Positions 30,828 through 39,903 of a stretch of DNA of 64,000 nucleotides are shown here, piece by piece. Within the stretch, counting starts at the first letter, position 1; each line of letters starts with the position of its first letter. The DNA lies in assembly GCA_964592645.1 (NCBI GenBank), contig CAZQFV010000005.1:1-64000 (forward strand), given 5' to 3'. Position numbers and translations under genes: made by a program. The notes below the pieces were generated by a model that worked only from the letters and a program-made list of their open reading frames with translations, ran no database searches and was not told the DNA's origin. Origin of the DNA: CAZQFV01 sp964592645. GTDB lineage: Bacteria > Chloroflexota > Chloroflexia > DTKN01.

Positions 30828-33314
30828 ATGACACCCTATGATTTCCATACCGTTGAGGCCCGCTGGCGCGCCCGGTGGGCCGAGCAACATACCTACCGCA
30901 CCCCCGTCCCCCAGGACGGCCAGGAGACTTTCTACTGTCTGGACTTTTTCCCCTACCCCTCCGGCTACGGCCTGAGCGTGGGCCACGGCCGCAACTATGT
31001 CCCCGGCGACGTGGTGGCCCGCTACCAGCGCATGCGCGGCAAGGCCGTGCTGCGCCCCATGGGCTGGGACGCCTTCGGTCTGCCGGCCGAGAACGAGGCC
31101 ATTGCCCAGGGCACCCACCCCGCCGAGTCCACCGCCGCCTATGCCGCTAACTACCGCCGACAGTTGGACCTGCTGGGCTGCTCTTACGACTGGGAGCGCG
31201 AGATCAACTCCAGCAGCCCAGACTACTACCGCTGGACGCAGTGGCTCTTCCTGTTGTGCTACCACCGCGGCCTGGCCTACCGCGCCTCCGCGCCGGTCAA
31301 CTGGTGCGATACCTGCCAGACCGTCCTGGCCGACGAGGAGATCGAGGACGGTGCCTGCTGGCGCTGCCACAGGCCGGTGGTCCGGCGCCCGCGCGCCCAG
31401 TGGTTCATGCGCATCACCGCCTATGCCGAGGAGCTGCTGTGCAGCCTGGAAGAATTGGACTGGCCCGAGTCGGTCGTCGCCATGCAGCGCAACTGGATCG
31501 GCCGCAGCGCAGGGGTGGAGATCACCTTCCCCATCGCCGGGCGCAGCGAGGAGATCACCGTCTTCACCACCCGGCCCGACACCTTCTTCGGCATCACTTT
31601 CTTCGCCCTGGCCCCGGAACACCCGCTGGCCACGACCCTGGCCGGACCGGAGAACCGTGCCGCGGTGGAGTCCTATATCGCCCGGTCCCGCGGGCGCCGC
31701 GACGCCGAGCGCCAGGCCCGCGAGCCGGACGGCGTGCCCACCGGGGCCGAGGCCGTCCTGCCCGACGGCCGGCGTGCCCCCATCTGGGTGGCCGACTATG
31801 TCGTGGCCGGCCACGGCAGCGGGGCGGTGATGGCCGTGCCGGCCCACGACACGCGCGATTTCGCCTTTGCCAAACGCTACGGCCTGCCGGCCCCCGTGGT
31901 GATCGCCCCGCCCGGCTGGGACGGCAGCCCCCTGGAGGAGGCCCACACCGGCCCGGGGACGATGGTCGGCTCCGGGCGCTTCGACGGCATGCCCTCCGAG
32001 GAGGCCCGGGCGGCCATCGTCCGCTGGCTGGAGGAGGAGGGCCGCGGCCGGCCGGCGGTGCACTACCGCCTGCGCGATTGGTTGGTCTCGCGCCAGCGCT
32101 ACTGGGGCGCCCCCATCCCCATCGTCCACTGCCCGGCCTGCGGCGAGGTGCCGGTGCCCGAGGAGGAGCTGCCGGTGCGCCTGCCCCCCATCCCCGACTA
32201 CCGCCCGCGGGGCGACGGCCGCGCCCCGCTGGCCAACGTGCCCGAGTTTGTGCGCTCGGCCTGCCCGCGCTGCGGTGGCCCGGCCGAGCGCGAGACCGAT
32301 ACCCTGACCGGCTTCATCTGCTCCTCCTGGTACTACCTGCGCTTCGCCAGCCCCCACGAGGAGAACCGGCCTTTCGATCCCCAGCAGGTTGCCCGCTGGC
32401 TGCCGGTGGACCTGTACCTGGGCGGCGTCGAGCACGCCGTCGGCCACCTGCTGTACTCGCGCTTCTTCACCAAGGTGCTGGCCGATGCCGGGATGGTGCC
32501 CTTCCGCGAGCCCTTCCCGGTGCTGCGCAGCCAGGGCGTGCTGCACATCCGCGACCCGAAGGACGGCCGGCCGGAGCGCATGAGCAAGTCGCGCGGCAAT
32601 ATCGTCACCCCGGACAGCGTCGTGGAGCGCTACGGCGCCGACGTCACCCGCCTGCACCTGCTGTTCATGGGGCCGTTCGAGGCCAACGTCGTCTGGGAGG
32701 TGGAGGAGGACGGTGCGACGCCGCAGCACATCGAGGGCGTCCGGCGCTTCCACGAGCGGGTCTGGCGGTTGGCCCGGCCGGGGGAGGAGCGTCCGGCCGC
32801 GCCGGAAGCCGACGCAACCATCCGGCAGGCCATGCACCGCGCCATCGCCGAGGTCACCGCCGAGGTCGAGGCCATGCGCTACAACACGGCCATCAGCGCG
32901 CTGATGGCCTTTTCCGGCATGCTGGAGGAGCACCGCCTGCGCCACGGCGACTCGCCGGCCTTCCGCGAGGCGCGCCGGGCGCTGTTGCTGCTGCTGGCAC
33001 CCATAGCGCCCTTTGTCGCCGAGGAGTCCTGGCACCTGTGGGGCGAGGCCGGCAGCGTGCACCACCAGCGCTGGCCGGAGTACGATCCGGAGATTGCCCG
33101 GCCGGCCGAGATCACCGTCGTCGTCCAGATCGATGGGCGGGTGCGCGACCGCATCGCCGTGCCGGCCGGCGCCGCCGAGGAAGCCGTCCGCGGCGCGGCG
33201 CTGGCCTCCCCCCCCGTGCGGCGCGCCCTGGCCGGGCGGGCGGTGCGCCAGGTCATCGTCGTGCCGGGAAAGGTCGTCAGCATCGTCACCACCAAGGCCG
33301 AGAGGGGGCCGTGA
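30828..33314 (+). CDS. leuS: Leucyl-tRNA synthetase
   Basis: 828 residues, a full-length bacterial LeuRS. Class I signature in YPSGYGLSVGHGRN, a Zn-binding CDTC...CWRC module, the editing CP1 domain (TTRPDTFFGITF, GSGAVMAVPAHDTRDFAF), LRDWLVSRQRYWGAPIP and an intact RMSKSRGN (KMSKS loop), followed by the anticodon-binding and C-terminal domains (VVQIDGRVRDRI). It charges tRNA-Leu and proofreads mischarged tRNA. Transcription is controlled by a leucine-codon attenuator directly upstream. ATG at 30828 with GAGGAGG upstream. It appears to be monocistronic. Confidence 0.97.
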   Translation: MTPYDFHTVEARWRARWAEQHTYRTPVPQDGQETFYCLDFFPYPSGYGLSVGHGRNYVPGDVVARYQRMRGKAVLRPMGWDAFGLPAENEAIAQGTHPAESTAAYAANYRRQLDLLGCSYDWEREINSSSPDYYRWTQWLFLLCYHRGLAYRASAPVNWCDTCQTVLADEEIEDGACWRCHRPVVRRPRAQWFMRITAYAEELLCSLEELDWPESVVAMQRNWIGRSAGVEITFPIAGRSEEITVFTTRPDTFFGITFFALAPEHPLATTLAGPENRAAVESYIARSRGRRDAERQAREPDGVPTGAEAVLPDGRRAPIWVADYVVAGHGSGAVMAVPAHDTRDFAFAKRYGLPAPVVIAPPGWDGSPLEEAHTGPGTMVGSGRFDGMPSEEARAAIVRWLEEEGRGRPAVHYRLRDWLVSRQRYWGAPIPIVHCPACGEVPVPEEELPVRLPPIPDYRPRGDGRAPLANVPEFVRSACPRCGGPAERETDTLTGFICSSWYYLRFASPHEENRPFDPQQVARWLPVDLYLGGVEHAVGHLLYSRFFTKVLADAGMVPFREPFPVLRSQGVLHIRDPKDGRPERMSKSRGNIVTPDSVVERYGADVTRLHLLFMGPFEANVVWEVEEDGATPQHIEGVRRFHERVWRLARPGEERPAAPEADATIRQAMHRAIAEVTAEVEAMRYNTAISALMAFSGMLEEHRLRHGDSPAFREARRALLLLLAPIAPFVAEESWHLWGEAGSVHHQRWPEYDPEIARPAEITVVVQIDGRVRDRIAVPAGAAEEAVRGAALASPPVRRALAGRAVRQVIVVPGKVVSIVTTKAERGP

Positions 33315-33316
33315 TC

Positions 33317-33440
33317 ACGAAGACACAAAGAGGTGGCGACCAGAGACACAAAGACACGAAGAAGGCTATGTACCCTGGCCCCCTCATGGGCAGGCAAACA
33401 GGTTCTCCTCGTGCCTTGGCGCCTTTGTGGTAGACAAGAG
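33317..33440. repeat. Dispersed CACAAAGACACGAAG-type intergenic repeat
   Basis: The gap after leuS (33315-33541) contains direct copies of ACACAAAGACACGAAG-like sequence (33325-33362) and an inverted relative (CTCGTGCCTTGGCGCCTTTG, 33410-33429). It resembles a common dispersed element of Chloroflexota and Cyanobacteria genomes (from memory). No gene is visible. Confidence 0.55.
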
Positions 33441-33541
33441 GGCTTCCCTGTAGAGGAGCCGTAGGGGAAGCGTCCAGCGTGGGGGGCTCCTGGTGGTAGG
33501 ATGGCCACATACCAGTCCCCTGGGCTGGGAGGAGGTGTGCG

Positions 33542-34732
33542 GTGAGCAATCGCGGCGCTCTGATCCTCATGGTGTTCCTGCTGGCCCTGGCGCCGGCCGC
33601 CTGTGGGCCCGGCCGGCTGGCGGCCACGACCCGGCCCACGGTCTCGGTGACCGCGGTATCCCCGGCCCCGAGCGCCCTCCCCAAACCGGCCGGCCCCACC
33701 GCCTACCCCTGGCCGCCGACCCGCACGCCGGTGCCGACCCGCGGCATCCCCAAGCACCTCTCGCCTACCGACGTGCCCTTTTTCGTGCCCACGGCCACGC
33801 CTGCCCCGCCGCCGATCGTGCTGGGATGGAAGGCCGCCCCTCCCGAGCAGCGGGTGGAGTACATCTCGACCACCGTGTTCACCGCCCCCGTGGGCAGCGG
33901 CGACGGGGAGATCGGCTACATCTCGCCGCCCCCCGAGTGCTGCGGCTACGGCGGGTGGGCCTCGCGCTACGCCGTGGACGAGCAGGGCAACATCCACATC
34001 GCCGACCGCATCAACGGCCGCATGGTGGAGTTCGACCCCCAGGGGCGATTCGTCCGCAGCATCCCCTACTCGGGAACGGAGGCCTGGCACCTCGCCGCCA
34101 ACGGCGCCGGCGAGGTCTGTATGGTCGGGGTCAACATGGACTACCAGATCCACTGCTTCGACGCCCAGGGCCGGCTGACGCGGAAGTATGCCGAGCCCTC
34201 CTGGCTGGATGTCTACCCCGACGTCATGGTCCTGGACAAGGAGGGGACGCTCTGGGTGCAGGGCATCGCCGACCTGCCCAACGCCCCGCAGATCGAGTGG
34301 GACCCCTACCCGTGGGTGGTGGCGCCGCTGGGGAACAGGCAGGGGACTTGGTCGGAGGAAGAGCAAAAGGCCCGCGCCGTGCCCGGGATGCTGGCGCCCA
34401 GCGGAAGGGCCTACATCGCCTGGGGTTGGCAGAACGATGGTCCCACCTACCTCTACAACGAGCGCGGGGAGCGCCTCTACCAACTGCCGGCTGGCGAGTA
34501 CATCGCCGACATCGACACCGCGGGCCAAATCTTCACCATCGCCGATCCCGGGGGCGGGGGCACCTACACCACGCGCGTGCGGCTATACTCCCGCCGGGGG
34601 CTTCTGCTGGCCGAGCTGACGATCGCCGCGAGCCGGTACGACGTCCAGGTGCGCGGGGGGGCCGTGTACTTTTTTGCCTTCGACAAGGAGAGCCTCTCGG
34701 AGTACCGCTTGGTCCGCTGGGAGCAAAAGTGA
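33542..34732 (+). CDS. Secreted lipoprotein with NHL/propeller-like repeats
   Basis: 396 residues. Signal peptide with lipobox (LLALAPAAC), a Pro/Thr-rich spacer (~residues 25-95), then repeating blade-like units: YAVDEQGNIHIADRINGRMVEFDPQGRFV, here split for length, is a good NHL-type pattern, followed by similar but weaker blades to the C terminus. Such beta-propellers usually bind ligands or proteins at the cell surface; no catalytic residues can be named. A conserved-looking PPPECCGYGGWASRYA precedes the first clear blade. GTG start at 33542 with AGGAGG seven bases upstream. Confidence 0.75.
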   Translation: MSNRGALILMVFLLALAPAACGPGRLAATTRPTVSVTAVSPAPSALPKPAGPTAYPWPPTRTPVPTRGIPKHLSPTDVPFFVPTATPAPPPIVLGWKAAPPEQRVEYISTTVFTAPVGSGDGEIGYISPPPECCGYGGWASRYAVDEQGNIHIADRINGRMVEFDPQGRFVRSIPYSGTEAWHLAANGAGEVCMVGVNMDYQIHCFDAQGRLTRKYAEPSWLDVYPDVMVLDKEGTLWVQGIADLPNAPQIEWDPYPWVVAPLGNRQGTWSEEEQKARAVPGMLAPSGRAYIAWGWQNDGPTYLYNERGERLYQLPAGEYIADIDTAGQIFTIADPGGGGTYTTRVRLYSRRGLLLAELTIAASRYDVQVRGGAVYFFAFDKESLSEYRLVRWEQK

Positions 34733-34761
34733 GCTATGAGAGGAGCATTACTTTGCGTTTT

Positions 34762-34785
34762 CCCCCCCGCGTGCGGGGGGGGGGG
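34762..34785 (+). terminator. C/G-rich hairpin after the propeller lipoprotein gene
   Basis: C7-GC, a tiny loop and GC-G11 form an extremely strong stem 30 bases after the stop; no T-run follows. Confidence 0.4.
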
Positions 34786-34847
34786 ATTGAGCAAACACGC
34801 GCCAGCCCCTCTACACAAATGGCGCGCGCCCCGTGTCGTCCTATTTG

Positions 34848-34877
34848 TTGCGCTATCCCCCGAAAACCTGTTATAAT
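34848..34877 (+). promoter_or_regulatory. Promoter giving a predicted leaderless transcript
   Basis: TTGCGC (34848-34853), an 18-base spacer and TATAAT (34872-34877). The ATG of the next gene is at 34884, exactly where transcription should begin, and no Shine-Dalgarno exists. Confidence 0.6.
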
Positions 34878-34883
34878 ATAGCC

Positions 34884-36752
34884 ATGAACACACTACGCGA
34901 GGCGCTGGAGAACACGCCCACCGGCCTGCTGCGGGAGATGGCCCGCACCTGGGGGGTGGACGACGCCGAAAAGGCCGGCCGGCCCGGCCTGGCCGCGGGA
35001 CTGCTGGAGAAGATGTCCCAGGAGGAGGCCGTCCAGGCTGTGTTGCGCCTCCTGGACCGCGAGGAACGCGACCTGCTGCGCCAGTTGCTGGCCGCTGGGG
35101 GCCGCCTGCCGGCGCCCACGCTGACCCGCACCTACGGCCCGCTGCGCTCCGCCGATATGGCCCCGGACGACTGGGGCGCGCTCAACCCGCTGGAGCGGCT
35201 GCATCGCCGCGGGTTGCTCTTCCGGGCTATGTCGGCCTGGGAGGACTACCGCGGGCCGGCCTTCTTTGTCCCCGCGGAGCTGTGGCCCTTCCTGCCGCGC
35301 GTCCCCCGTGCCCGGCCGGAGGAGCTGCTGCCGACCCTTCCCGCCGAGGAGGTCGAGCCGATCCCGCTGGACCTATCGCTGCACCGCGACATGGCCGTCC
35401 TGCTGGCTCTGCTACGCCGCGAGACCCACACACCGAACGAGGACGGCCAGTACGCCAGCATCCGGCAATCGCTGCGGGAGATCGTGCTGCCCCTGGATTT
35501 CTACCAAAGCTGCCTGCTGCAGGTGGCCCGCCAGGCGCGCCTGGCGGCGCCCGACATCGAGGGCGCGCTGCGCCCCACTGCCGAGGCCCCGCAGTGGCTG
35601 CGGGCCGCGCCGGCGATGCGCACCCAGGTGCTCTTCCAGGCCTGGAGCGAGCATACCTCCTGGGACGAGTTGGCCCACATCCCCGAACTGCTGGTGGAGC
35701 GTCCCTGGGCGGCGGACACTTCCATCGCCCGCGGCAAGGTGCTGCGCCACCTGGCGGCGTGCCCCGGGGAGACGTGGCTGGCGCTGGGGAAATGGGTACA
35801 GATGATCGAGTCCGTCGACCCCGAGTTTCTGCGCCCCGGCGGGGCCGGCAGCCGCCTGCGCGTGCGCCGGCGCGAAAGCGGGGTCTGGCTGGAGGGGGTC
35901 ACCTCCTGGAACGAGGTCGAAGGGCGCTACCTGCGCGCGTTGATCCAGGGCCCGCTCTACTGGCTGGGCGCGGTGGAGCTGGGCGAATCGCCGGTCCACG
36001 GGCTGGCCTTTCGGGTTACGGCGTTGGGGCAGGCCCTGCTGCACCCGGGGACCGGCCTGCCGCCGCTGCCGGAGGAACCCATCATGGTCGAGGGCACCTT
36101 TGATGTCTGGGTGCCTCCGGAAGCCGCGCCCTACGCCGTCTTTGTGCTGGAGGGCTGCGCCGAGCGAGCCGGCCGGGACCGGGTCAGCCGGTACCACCTG
36201 ACGCGGCCGGCCTGGCAGCGGGCGCTGCAGCGCGGCGAGCGCCACGAGGCGCTGCTGGAGACGCTCTCGCGTTATGGACGCGGGCCCGTGCCCCAGAACG
36301 TGGTCTTTAACCTGGAAGAATGGTCTGCCGCCTACGGGCAGTTGTCCCTGCGGCAGCGGCTGCTGCTCAGCGCCGCGGACACCGCCCTGCTGGATGAGGT
36401 GCTGGCCGACCCGGTGGTGCGCGCAGCCTGTGGTGAGCGACTCGCGCCGGGGGCGGTTGAGGTGCTCCTGGATCAGGTGATGGCGCTGGAGGAGCGGCTT
36501 GGCCAGCTTGGCCGCCTGCCGCAGGTGGAGGAGGGGCTGTTGGCGCGGGGGGAGCGCATTCCGCTGACGATGAGCGTCGGCCAGGCCGCCGCGCTGCTGG
36601 CGCTGCTGGGGGCCGTGGAGGAACTGGTGGGGAGCAAAGAGGCCGGCCGGGCCCTGGCCGGCCTGGCCGAGCGCCTGGTGCAGCGCCTGCCGGCGCCGGC
36701 CCAGAAGCGTGCCCGCCGCATGCGGGAACGTTGGCTGCGGGAACGCCAGTAG
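34884..36752 (+). CDS. Helicase-associated domain protein (XPB/Ssl2 N-terminal-like), no helicase motifs
   Basis: 622 residues. It has the pattern of bacterial proteins annotated as helicase-associated (Helicase_C_3/XPB N-terminal-like). A helical N terminus (MNTLREALENTPTGLLREMA) is followed by repeated winged-helix-like segments (ERDLLRQLLAAGGRLPAPTL). The diagnostic C-terminal block begins VEGTFDVWVPPEAAPYAVF and contains DRVSRYHLTRPAWQRALQRG. No Walker A or DEAD-type box is present, so it is not itself an ATPase. Its function in this family is unknown; DNA binding or repair is a guess. The start at ATG 34884 is fixed by a TATAAT box ending seven bases upstream, implying a leaderless mRNA; in-frame upstream codons lie inside the promoter. 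Confidence 0.75.
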   Translation: MNTLREALENTPTGLLREMARTWGVDDAEKAGRPGLAAGLLEKMSQEEAVQAVLRLLDREERDLLRQLLAAGGRLPAPTLTRTYGPLRSADMAPDDWGALNPLERLHRRGLLFRAMSAWEDYRGPAFFVPAELWPFLPRVPRARPEELLPTLPAEEVEPIPLDLSLHRDMAVLLALLRRETHTPNEDGQYASIRQSLREIVLPLDFYQSCLLQVARQARLAAPDIEGALRPTAEAPQWLRAAPAMRTQVLFQAWSEHTSWDELAHIPELLVERPWAADTSIARGKVLRHLAACPGETWLALGKWVQMIESVDPEFLRPGGAGSRLRVRRRESGVWLEGVTSWNEVEGRYLRALIQGPLYWLGAVELGESPVHGLAFRVTALGQALLHPGTGLPPLPEEPIMVEGTFDVWVPPEAAPYAVFVLEGCAERAGRDRVSRYHLTRPAWQRALQRGERHEALLETLSRYGRGPVPQNVVFNLEEWSAAYGQLSLRQRLLLSAADTALLDEVLADPVVRAACGERLAPGAVEVLLDQVMALEERLGQLGRLPQVEEGLLARGERIPLTMSVGQAAALLALLGAVEELVGSKEAGRALAGLAERLVQRLPAPAQKRARRMRERWLRERQ

Positions 36753-36768
36753 TGCCCTAGTGCTCCTT

Positions 36769-36797
36769 TTGACACGCGCCTTGCCCTCAAGTATAAT
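36769..36797 (+). promoter_or_regulatory. Perfect consensus promoter of the GT2-nadD-DUF885 operon
   Basis: TTGACA (36769-36774), a 17-base spacer and TATAAT (36792-36797): a full consensus match, followed by a ~100-base structured leader. Confidence 0.8.
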
Positions 36798-36811
36798 AGG
36801 CCCGCGTCTTT

Positions 36812-36877
36812 GCGGAGGCGAACCCGGGAATGTCCCGCGCCGGGTGGACGGCGCGGGACATCGGGAGGCTGCTCCGC
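36812..36877 (+). ncRNA. Structured 5' leader of unknown type
   Basis: Nested pairing: outer GCGGAG (36812-36817) with CTCCGC (36872-36877); middle CCCG (36823-36826) with CGGG (36862-36865); inner 11-base perfect stem TGTCCCGCGCC (36831-36841) with GGCGCGGGACA (36850-36860) closing loop GGGTGGAC. It lies in the leader of a consensus promoter, before a gene pair that includes nadD. I could not match it to a known riboswitch class; it may be a regulatory RNA or just a stable leader. Confidence 0.5.
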
Positions 36878-36902
36878 CAAGAGCGGCTCTCGAGGAGCAT
36901 CT

Positions 36903-37625
36903 GTGAACGAGCCCGCTGTCTCCCTGGTGATCCCGGCTTACAACGAGGAGCGCCGTCTACCGGACACCCTGCCCCAGGTGTTGGGATTCCTGGGTGAACA
37001 GCCCTTTTCCTGGGAAACGCTCGTCGCCGATGACGGCAGCGCCGACGGCACGGCAGAGATCGTCCGGGGGTTTGCCCGGCAAGAACCTCGGCTGCGCCTA
37101 TTGAGCCTGGAACACGGCGGCAAGGGCTACGCCGTGCGCCACGGCATGCAGGCCGCCCGGGGGCGCTTCTGTTTCCTCTGCGATGCCGACCTGTCGGTGC
37201 CCATCAGCGACCTGCCGCGTTTCCTGCCGGCCCTGGAGGAGGCCGAAGTCGCCATCGCCTCGCGCGAGGCCCCGGGCGCGGCCCGCTACCAAGAGCCGGC
37301 CTACCGCCACCTCATGGGCCGGGTCTATAACCTCATGGTGCGCCTCTTGCTCCTGCCGGGTATCCAGGATACGCAGTGCGGATTCAAGGGCTTTCGCCGT
37401 GAGGCGGTCGGGCCGCTCTTTTCCCGCCAGGGAATGGGCGGTTGGGGCTTCGATGTCGAGTTGCTGTACCGGGCCCGCCGGCTGGGCTACCGCATCGTCG
37501 AGGTGCCGGTGCACTGGACCTATGGGCGGCATAGCCGCGTGCACCCGCTGCGCGACTCCTGGCGCATGGCCCGCGACCTCCTGCGGGTGCGCTGGCAAGC
37601 CTGGCGGCATCACTACGATCCCTAA
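36903..37625 (+). CDS. Family 2 glycosyltransferase (dolichol/polyprenyl-phosphate mannosyltransferase-like)
   Basis: 240 residues, GT-A fold. SLVIPAYNEERRLPDTL, VADDGSADGTAEIV, GGKGYAVRHGMQAARG and CDADLSVP supply the nucleotide-sugar and metal-binding residues; IQDTQCGFKGFRREA and GWGFDVELLYRARRLGYRI complete the DPM1/polyprenyl-phosphate glycosyltransferase pattern. No C-terminal membrane helices follow, as in soluble DPM1-type enzymes. It would make a lipid-linked sugar donor for surface glycosylation, such as that needed by GT-C proteins like the one at 290. GTG at 36903 with GAGGAG upstream; first gene after a consensus promoter, 10 bases before nadD. Confidence 0.88.
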   Translation: MNEPAVSLVIPAYNEERRLPDTLPQVLGFLGEQPFSWETLVADDGSADGTAEIVRGFARQEPRLRLLSLEHGGKGYAVRHGMQAARGRFCFLCDADLSVPISDLPRFLPALEEAEVAIASREAPGAARYQEPAYRHLMGRVYNLMVRLLLLPGIQDTQCGFKGFRREAVGPLFSRQGMGGWGFDVELLYRARRLGYRIVEVPVHWTYGRHSRVHPLRDSWRMARDLLRVRWQAWRHHYDP

Positions 37626-37635
37626 GGAGAAACCC

Positions 37636-38241
37636 GTGGCTCCCAAGATCGGCGTCCTCGGCGGAACGTTTGACCCGGTGCACTACGGCCACCTGGCGAT
37701 CGCCGAGGAGGCCCGCGTGCGCCTGGAGCTGGATACCGTCCTGCTGGTTCCGGCCCGGCTGCAGCCCCTGCGCCAGAACCAGCACACCACCACCCCGGAG
37801 CACCGCGCCGCCATGCTGGAGCGGGCCATCGTCGATAACGCGGCCTTTACCCTGTCGCGCATCGAGTACGAGCGCCCCGGCCCGTCCTACACCGTCGATA
37901 CTATGGCTGCGCTGCGGGAGCGCTGCCCCCGCGGCAGCGAACTCTTCTTTATCCTGGGCGTCGACGCCCTGGCCGAGTTGCCGCACTGGAGAGAGCCCGA
38001 GCGGCTGATCACCATGTGCCGCCTGGTGGTCTTCGAGCGGCCGGGCTGCAACTTTGACCCGCGCAACCTCTTCCTCCAGCTACCCCTGTTGCGGGACCGC
38101 ACCATCTTCCTGGAGGGCCCGCGCCTGGAAATCTCCAGCACCGAGCTGCGTCGGCGGGTGCGCAGCGGGCTGCCGATCCGCTACCTGGTTCCCGACCCGG
38201 TAGCCGAGTATATCCGATCCCACCGCCTGTACCTGGAGTGA
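37636..38241 (+). CDS. nadD: Nicotinate-nucleotide adenylyltransferase
   Basis: 201 residues. The nucleotidyltransferase motif GVLGGTFDPVHYGHLAIAEE at the N terminus and ISSTELRRRVRSG near the C terminus are diagnostic, with FILGVDALAELPHW between. It adenylates nicotinate mononucleotide to deamido-NAD in NAD synthesis. The start is GTG at 37636, preceded by AAGGAG; longer frames upstream are shadows of the glycosyltransferase gene. It is 10 bases downstream of that gene and 21 bases before a DUF885 gene. Confidence 0.95.
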   Translation: MAPKIGVLGGTFDPVHYGHLAIAEEARVRLELDTVLLVPARLQPLRQNQHTTTPEHRAAMLERAIVDNAAFTLSRIEYERPGPSYTVDTMAALRERCPRGSELFFILGVDALAELPHWREPERLITMCRLVVFERPGCNFDPRNLFLQLPLLRDRTIFLEGPRLEISSTELRRRVRSGLPIRYLVPDPVAEYIRSHRLYLE

Positions 38242-38262
38242 GCGTCCAGAGAGGAGAAGACA

Positions 38263-39903
38263 ATGACAAGCGAAGCGACCTTTTACAAACGCGCCGAAGA
38301 GGGGCTCTACCGCCTGCTGGAGCTGGCCCCGGTGGGGGCCACACAGATGGGCGAGCACCGCTGGGACGACCGGCTCTCCGACAATACGCCGGACGGCCTG
38401 GAGGCCCTGCGGCGGACCATCAAGGACTCCCTGGCCGAGATGGAGGCCATGGACATATCCGGTTTCTCCCTGGATGCCGCTGCCGACCACGCGCTGATGC
38501 GGCACATCCTGCGGGCCATGATCCGGCGCGACGAAAAGACCCAGGACTATCTGCGCGACCCAGGCGGGTACATCGGCGAGGCCCTCGGCGGCATCTTTAT
38601 GTTGATCGTGCGCGACTTTGCCCCGCTGCCGCAGCGGCTGCGCTCGGCGCTCGGACGGGTGCGCGAGACGCCGCGGGTGCTGCGCGAGGGAATGGCCAAC
38701 CTGGTCCCATCGCGCGTGCCGCCGCTCTGGGCCGAGCTGGCCGTCCAGCAGGCCGAGCAGGGCATCGGCCTGTTCACCGGGCTGCTGCCGGGCATCGCCG
38801 CCCAGGCGGCTCCCGATCTCCTGGCCGAGCTGCAGGCCGCCGGCCAGGCCGCGGTCGCGGCCATCCAGCAGTATATCGGCTTCCTGCAAACCGAGGTGCT
38901 GCCCCACGCCGCCGGCGACTTTGCCGCCGGCAAAGAGCTCTTCGACGAGATCCTGCGCGAGGAGCACCTGGTCGACTACGACGCCGATCAACTGCTGGCC
39001 ACCGGCTGGAAGCTGTTCCACGAGACCCAGGCCCAACTCGGCGCCGTGGCCCGCGAGATCGACCCCCACAAGAGCGCCCGTGAGCTGCTGGAAGAGGCCA
39101 AGGCCGATCATCCCACCGCCGAGGGCCTGCTGGCGGCCTACCAGGAGAGCATGGAGGCCGCCCGACGCTTCGTGATCGAGCACGACATCGCCACCATCCC
39201 CGGGGGCGAGTCGCTGCGCATCGTCGAGACTCCACCGTTCCAGCGGATGTTCCTGCCCTATGCCGCCTACAACCCCCCGGGCATCCTGGAGGAGAAACAT
39301 GAGGGCATCTTTTGGGTGACCCCGGTCGACCCGAACGCGCCGCCGGAGCAGCAGGAGCAGAAGCTGCGCGGCCACTACTGGGCCAAGCTGCCCATCACCG
39401 CGCTGCACGAGGGCTACCCCGGCCATCACCTGCAGTTGGTTTGGTCCAATAGACACAAGGAAGTCGCCCGGCGGATGAGCCAGTTCCTCTCCTCGCTCTT
39501 TATCGAGGGCTGGGCCTTTTACTGCGAGGGGCTGATGGAGGAACTGGGATTCCTGAACAAGCCCATCCAGAAGCTGGGCCGGCTGTCCGACCAGCTCTGG
39601 CGGGCCGCGCGCATCATCCTCGACGTCTCCCTGCACACGCGGGGCATGACCGTCCAGGAGGGCATCGACTTCCTGGTGCGCGAGTGCGGCCTGGAGCCAT
39701 CCGACGCCACCGCCGAGGTGTCGCGCTACACGCAGTCGCCGACGCAGCCGCAGTCCTACCTGATGGGCAAGCTGGCCATCGTAGAGATCGTGGCCGACTA
39801 CCGCCGGGCGCATCCCGACATGTCCCTGCGCCAGGTGCATGACGCCATCCTGGGCTGCGGCAGCATGCCGCCGCGGCTGATGCGCAGGCTGCTGGGGATC
39901 TAA
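38263..39903 (+). CDS. DUF885 family protein, probable zinc carboxypeptidase-like enzyme
   Basis: 546 residues, soluble and helix-rich. The family hallmark is present: HEGYPGHHLQ (residue ~386), an HExxH-like zinc site, followed by FIEGWAFYCEGLMEELG (a second metal ligand) and TQSPTQPQSYLMGKLAI near the C terminus. DUF885 proteins are predicted gluzincin-type peptidases; substrates are mostly unknown. No signal peptide, so cytoplasmic. ATG at 38263 with GAGGAG upstream. It is the last gene of its operon; its stop overlaps the stop of the convergent trpS by a few bases. Confidence 0.9.
   Translation: MTSEATFYKRAEEGLYRLLELAPVGATQMGEHRWDDRLSDNTPDGLEALRRTIKDSLAEMEAMDISGFSLDAAADHALMRHILRAMIRRDEKTQDYLRDPGGYIGEALGGIFMLIVRDFAPLPQRLRSALGRVRETPRVLREGMANLVPSRVPPLWAELAVQQAEQGIGLFTGLLPGIAAQAAPDLLAELQAAGQAAVAAIQQYIGFLQTEVLPHAAGDFAAGKELFDEILREEHLVDYDADQLLATGWKLFHETQAQLGAVAREIDPHKSARELLEEAKADHPTAEGLLAAYQESMEAARRFVIEHDIATIPGGESLRIVETPPFQRMFLPYAAYNPPGILEEKHEGIFWVTPVDPNAPPEQQEQKLRGHYWAKLPITALHEGYPGHHLQLVWSNRHKEVARRMSQFLSSLFIEGWAFYCEGLMEELGFLNKPIQKLGRLSDQLWRAARIILDVSLHTRGMTVQEGIDFLVRECGLEPSDATAEVSRYTQSPTQPQSYLMGKLAIVEIVADYRRAHPDMSLRQVHDAILGCGSMPPRLMRRLLGI

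Noticed and set aside
30294..33065. 923-codon minus-strand open frame opposite leuS
   Set aside because: Antisense shadow of leuS; no ribosome binding site and no recognisable domain.
36812..36877. Known riboswitch (ZTP, NAD, guanidine or glycine class) before GT2-nadD
   Set aside because: The conserved cores of those classes could not be matched; only a stable nested fold can be claimed.
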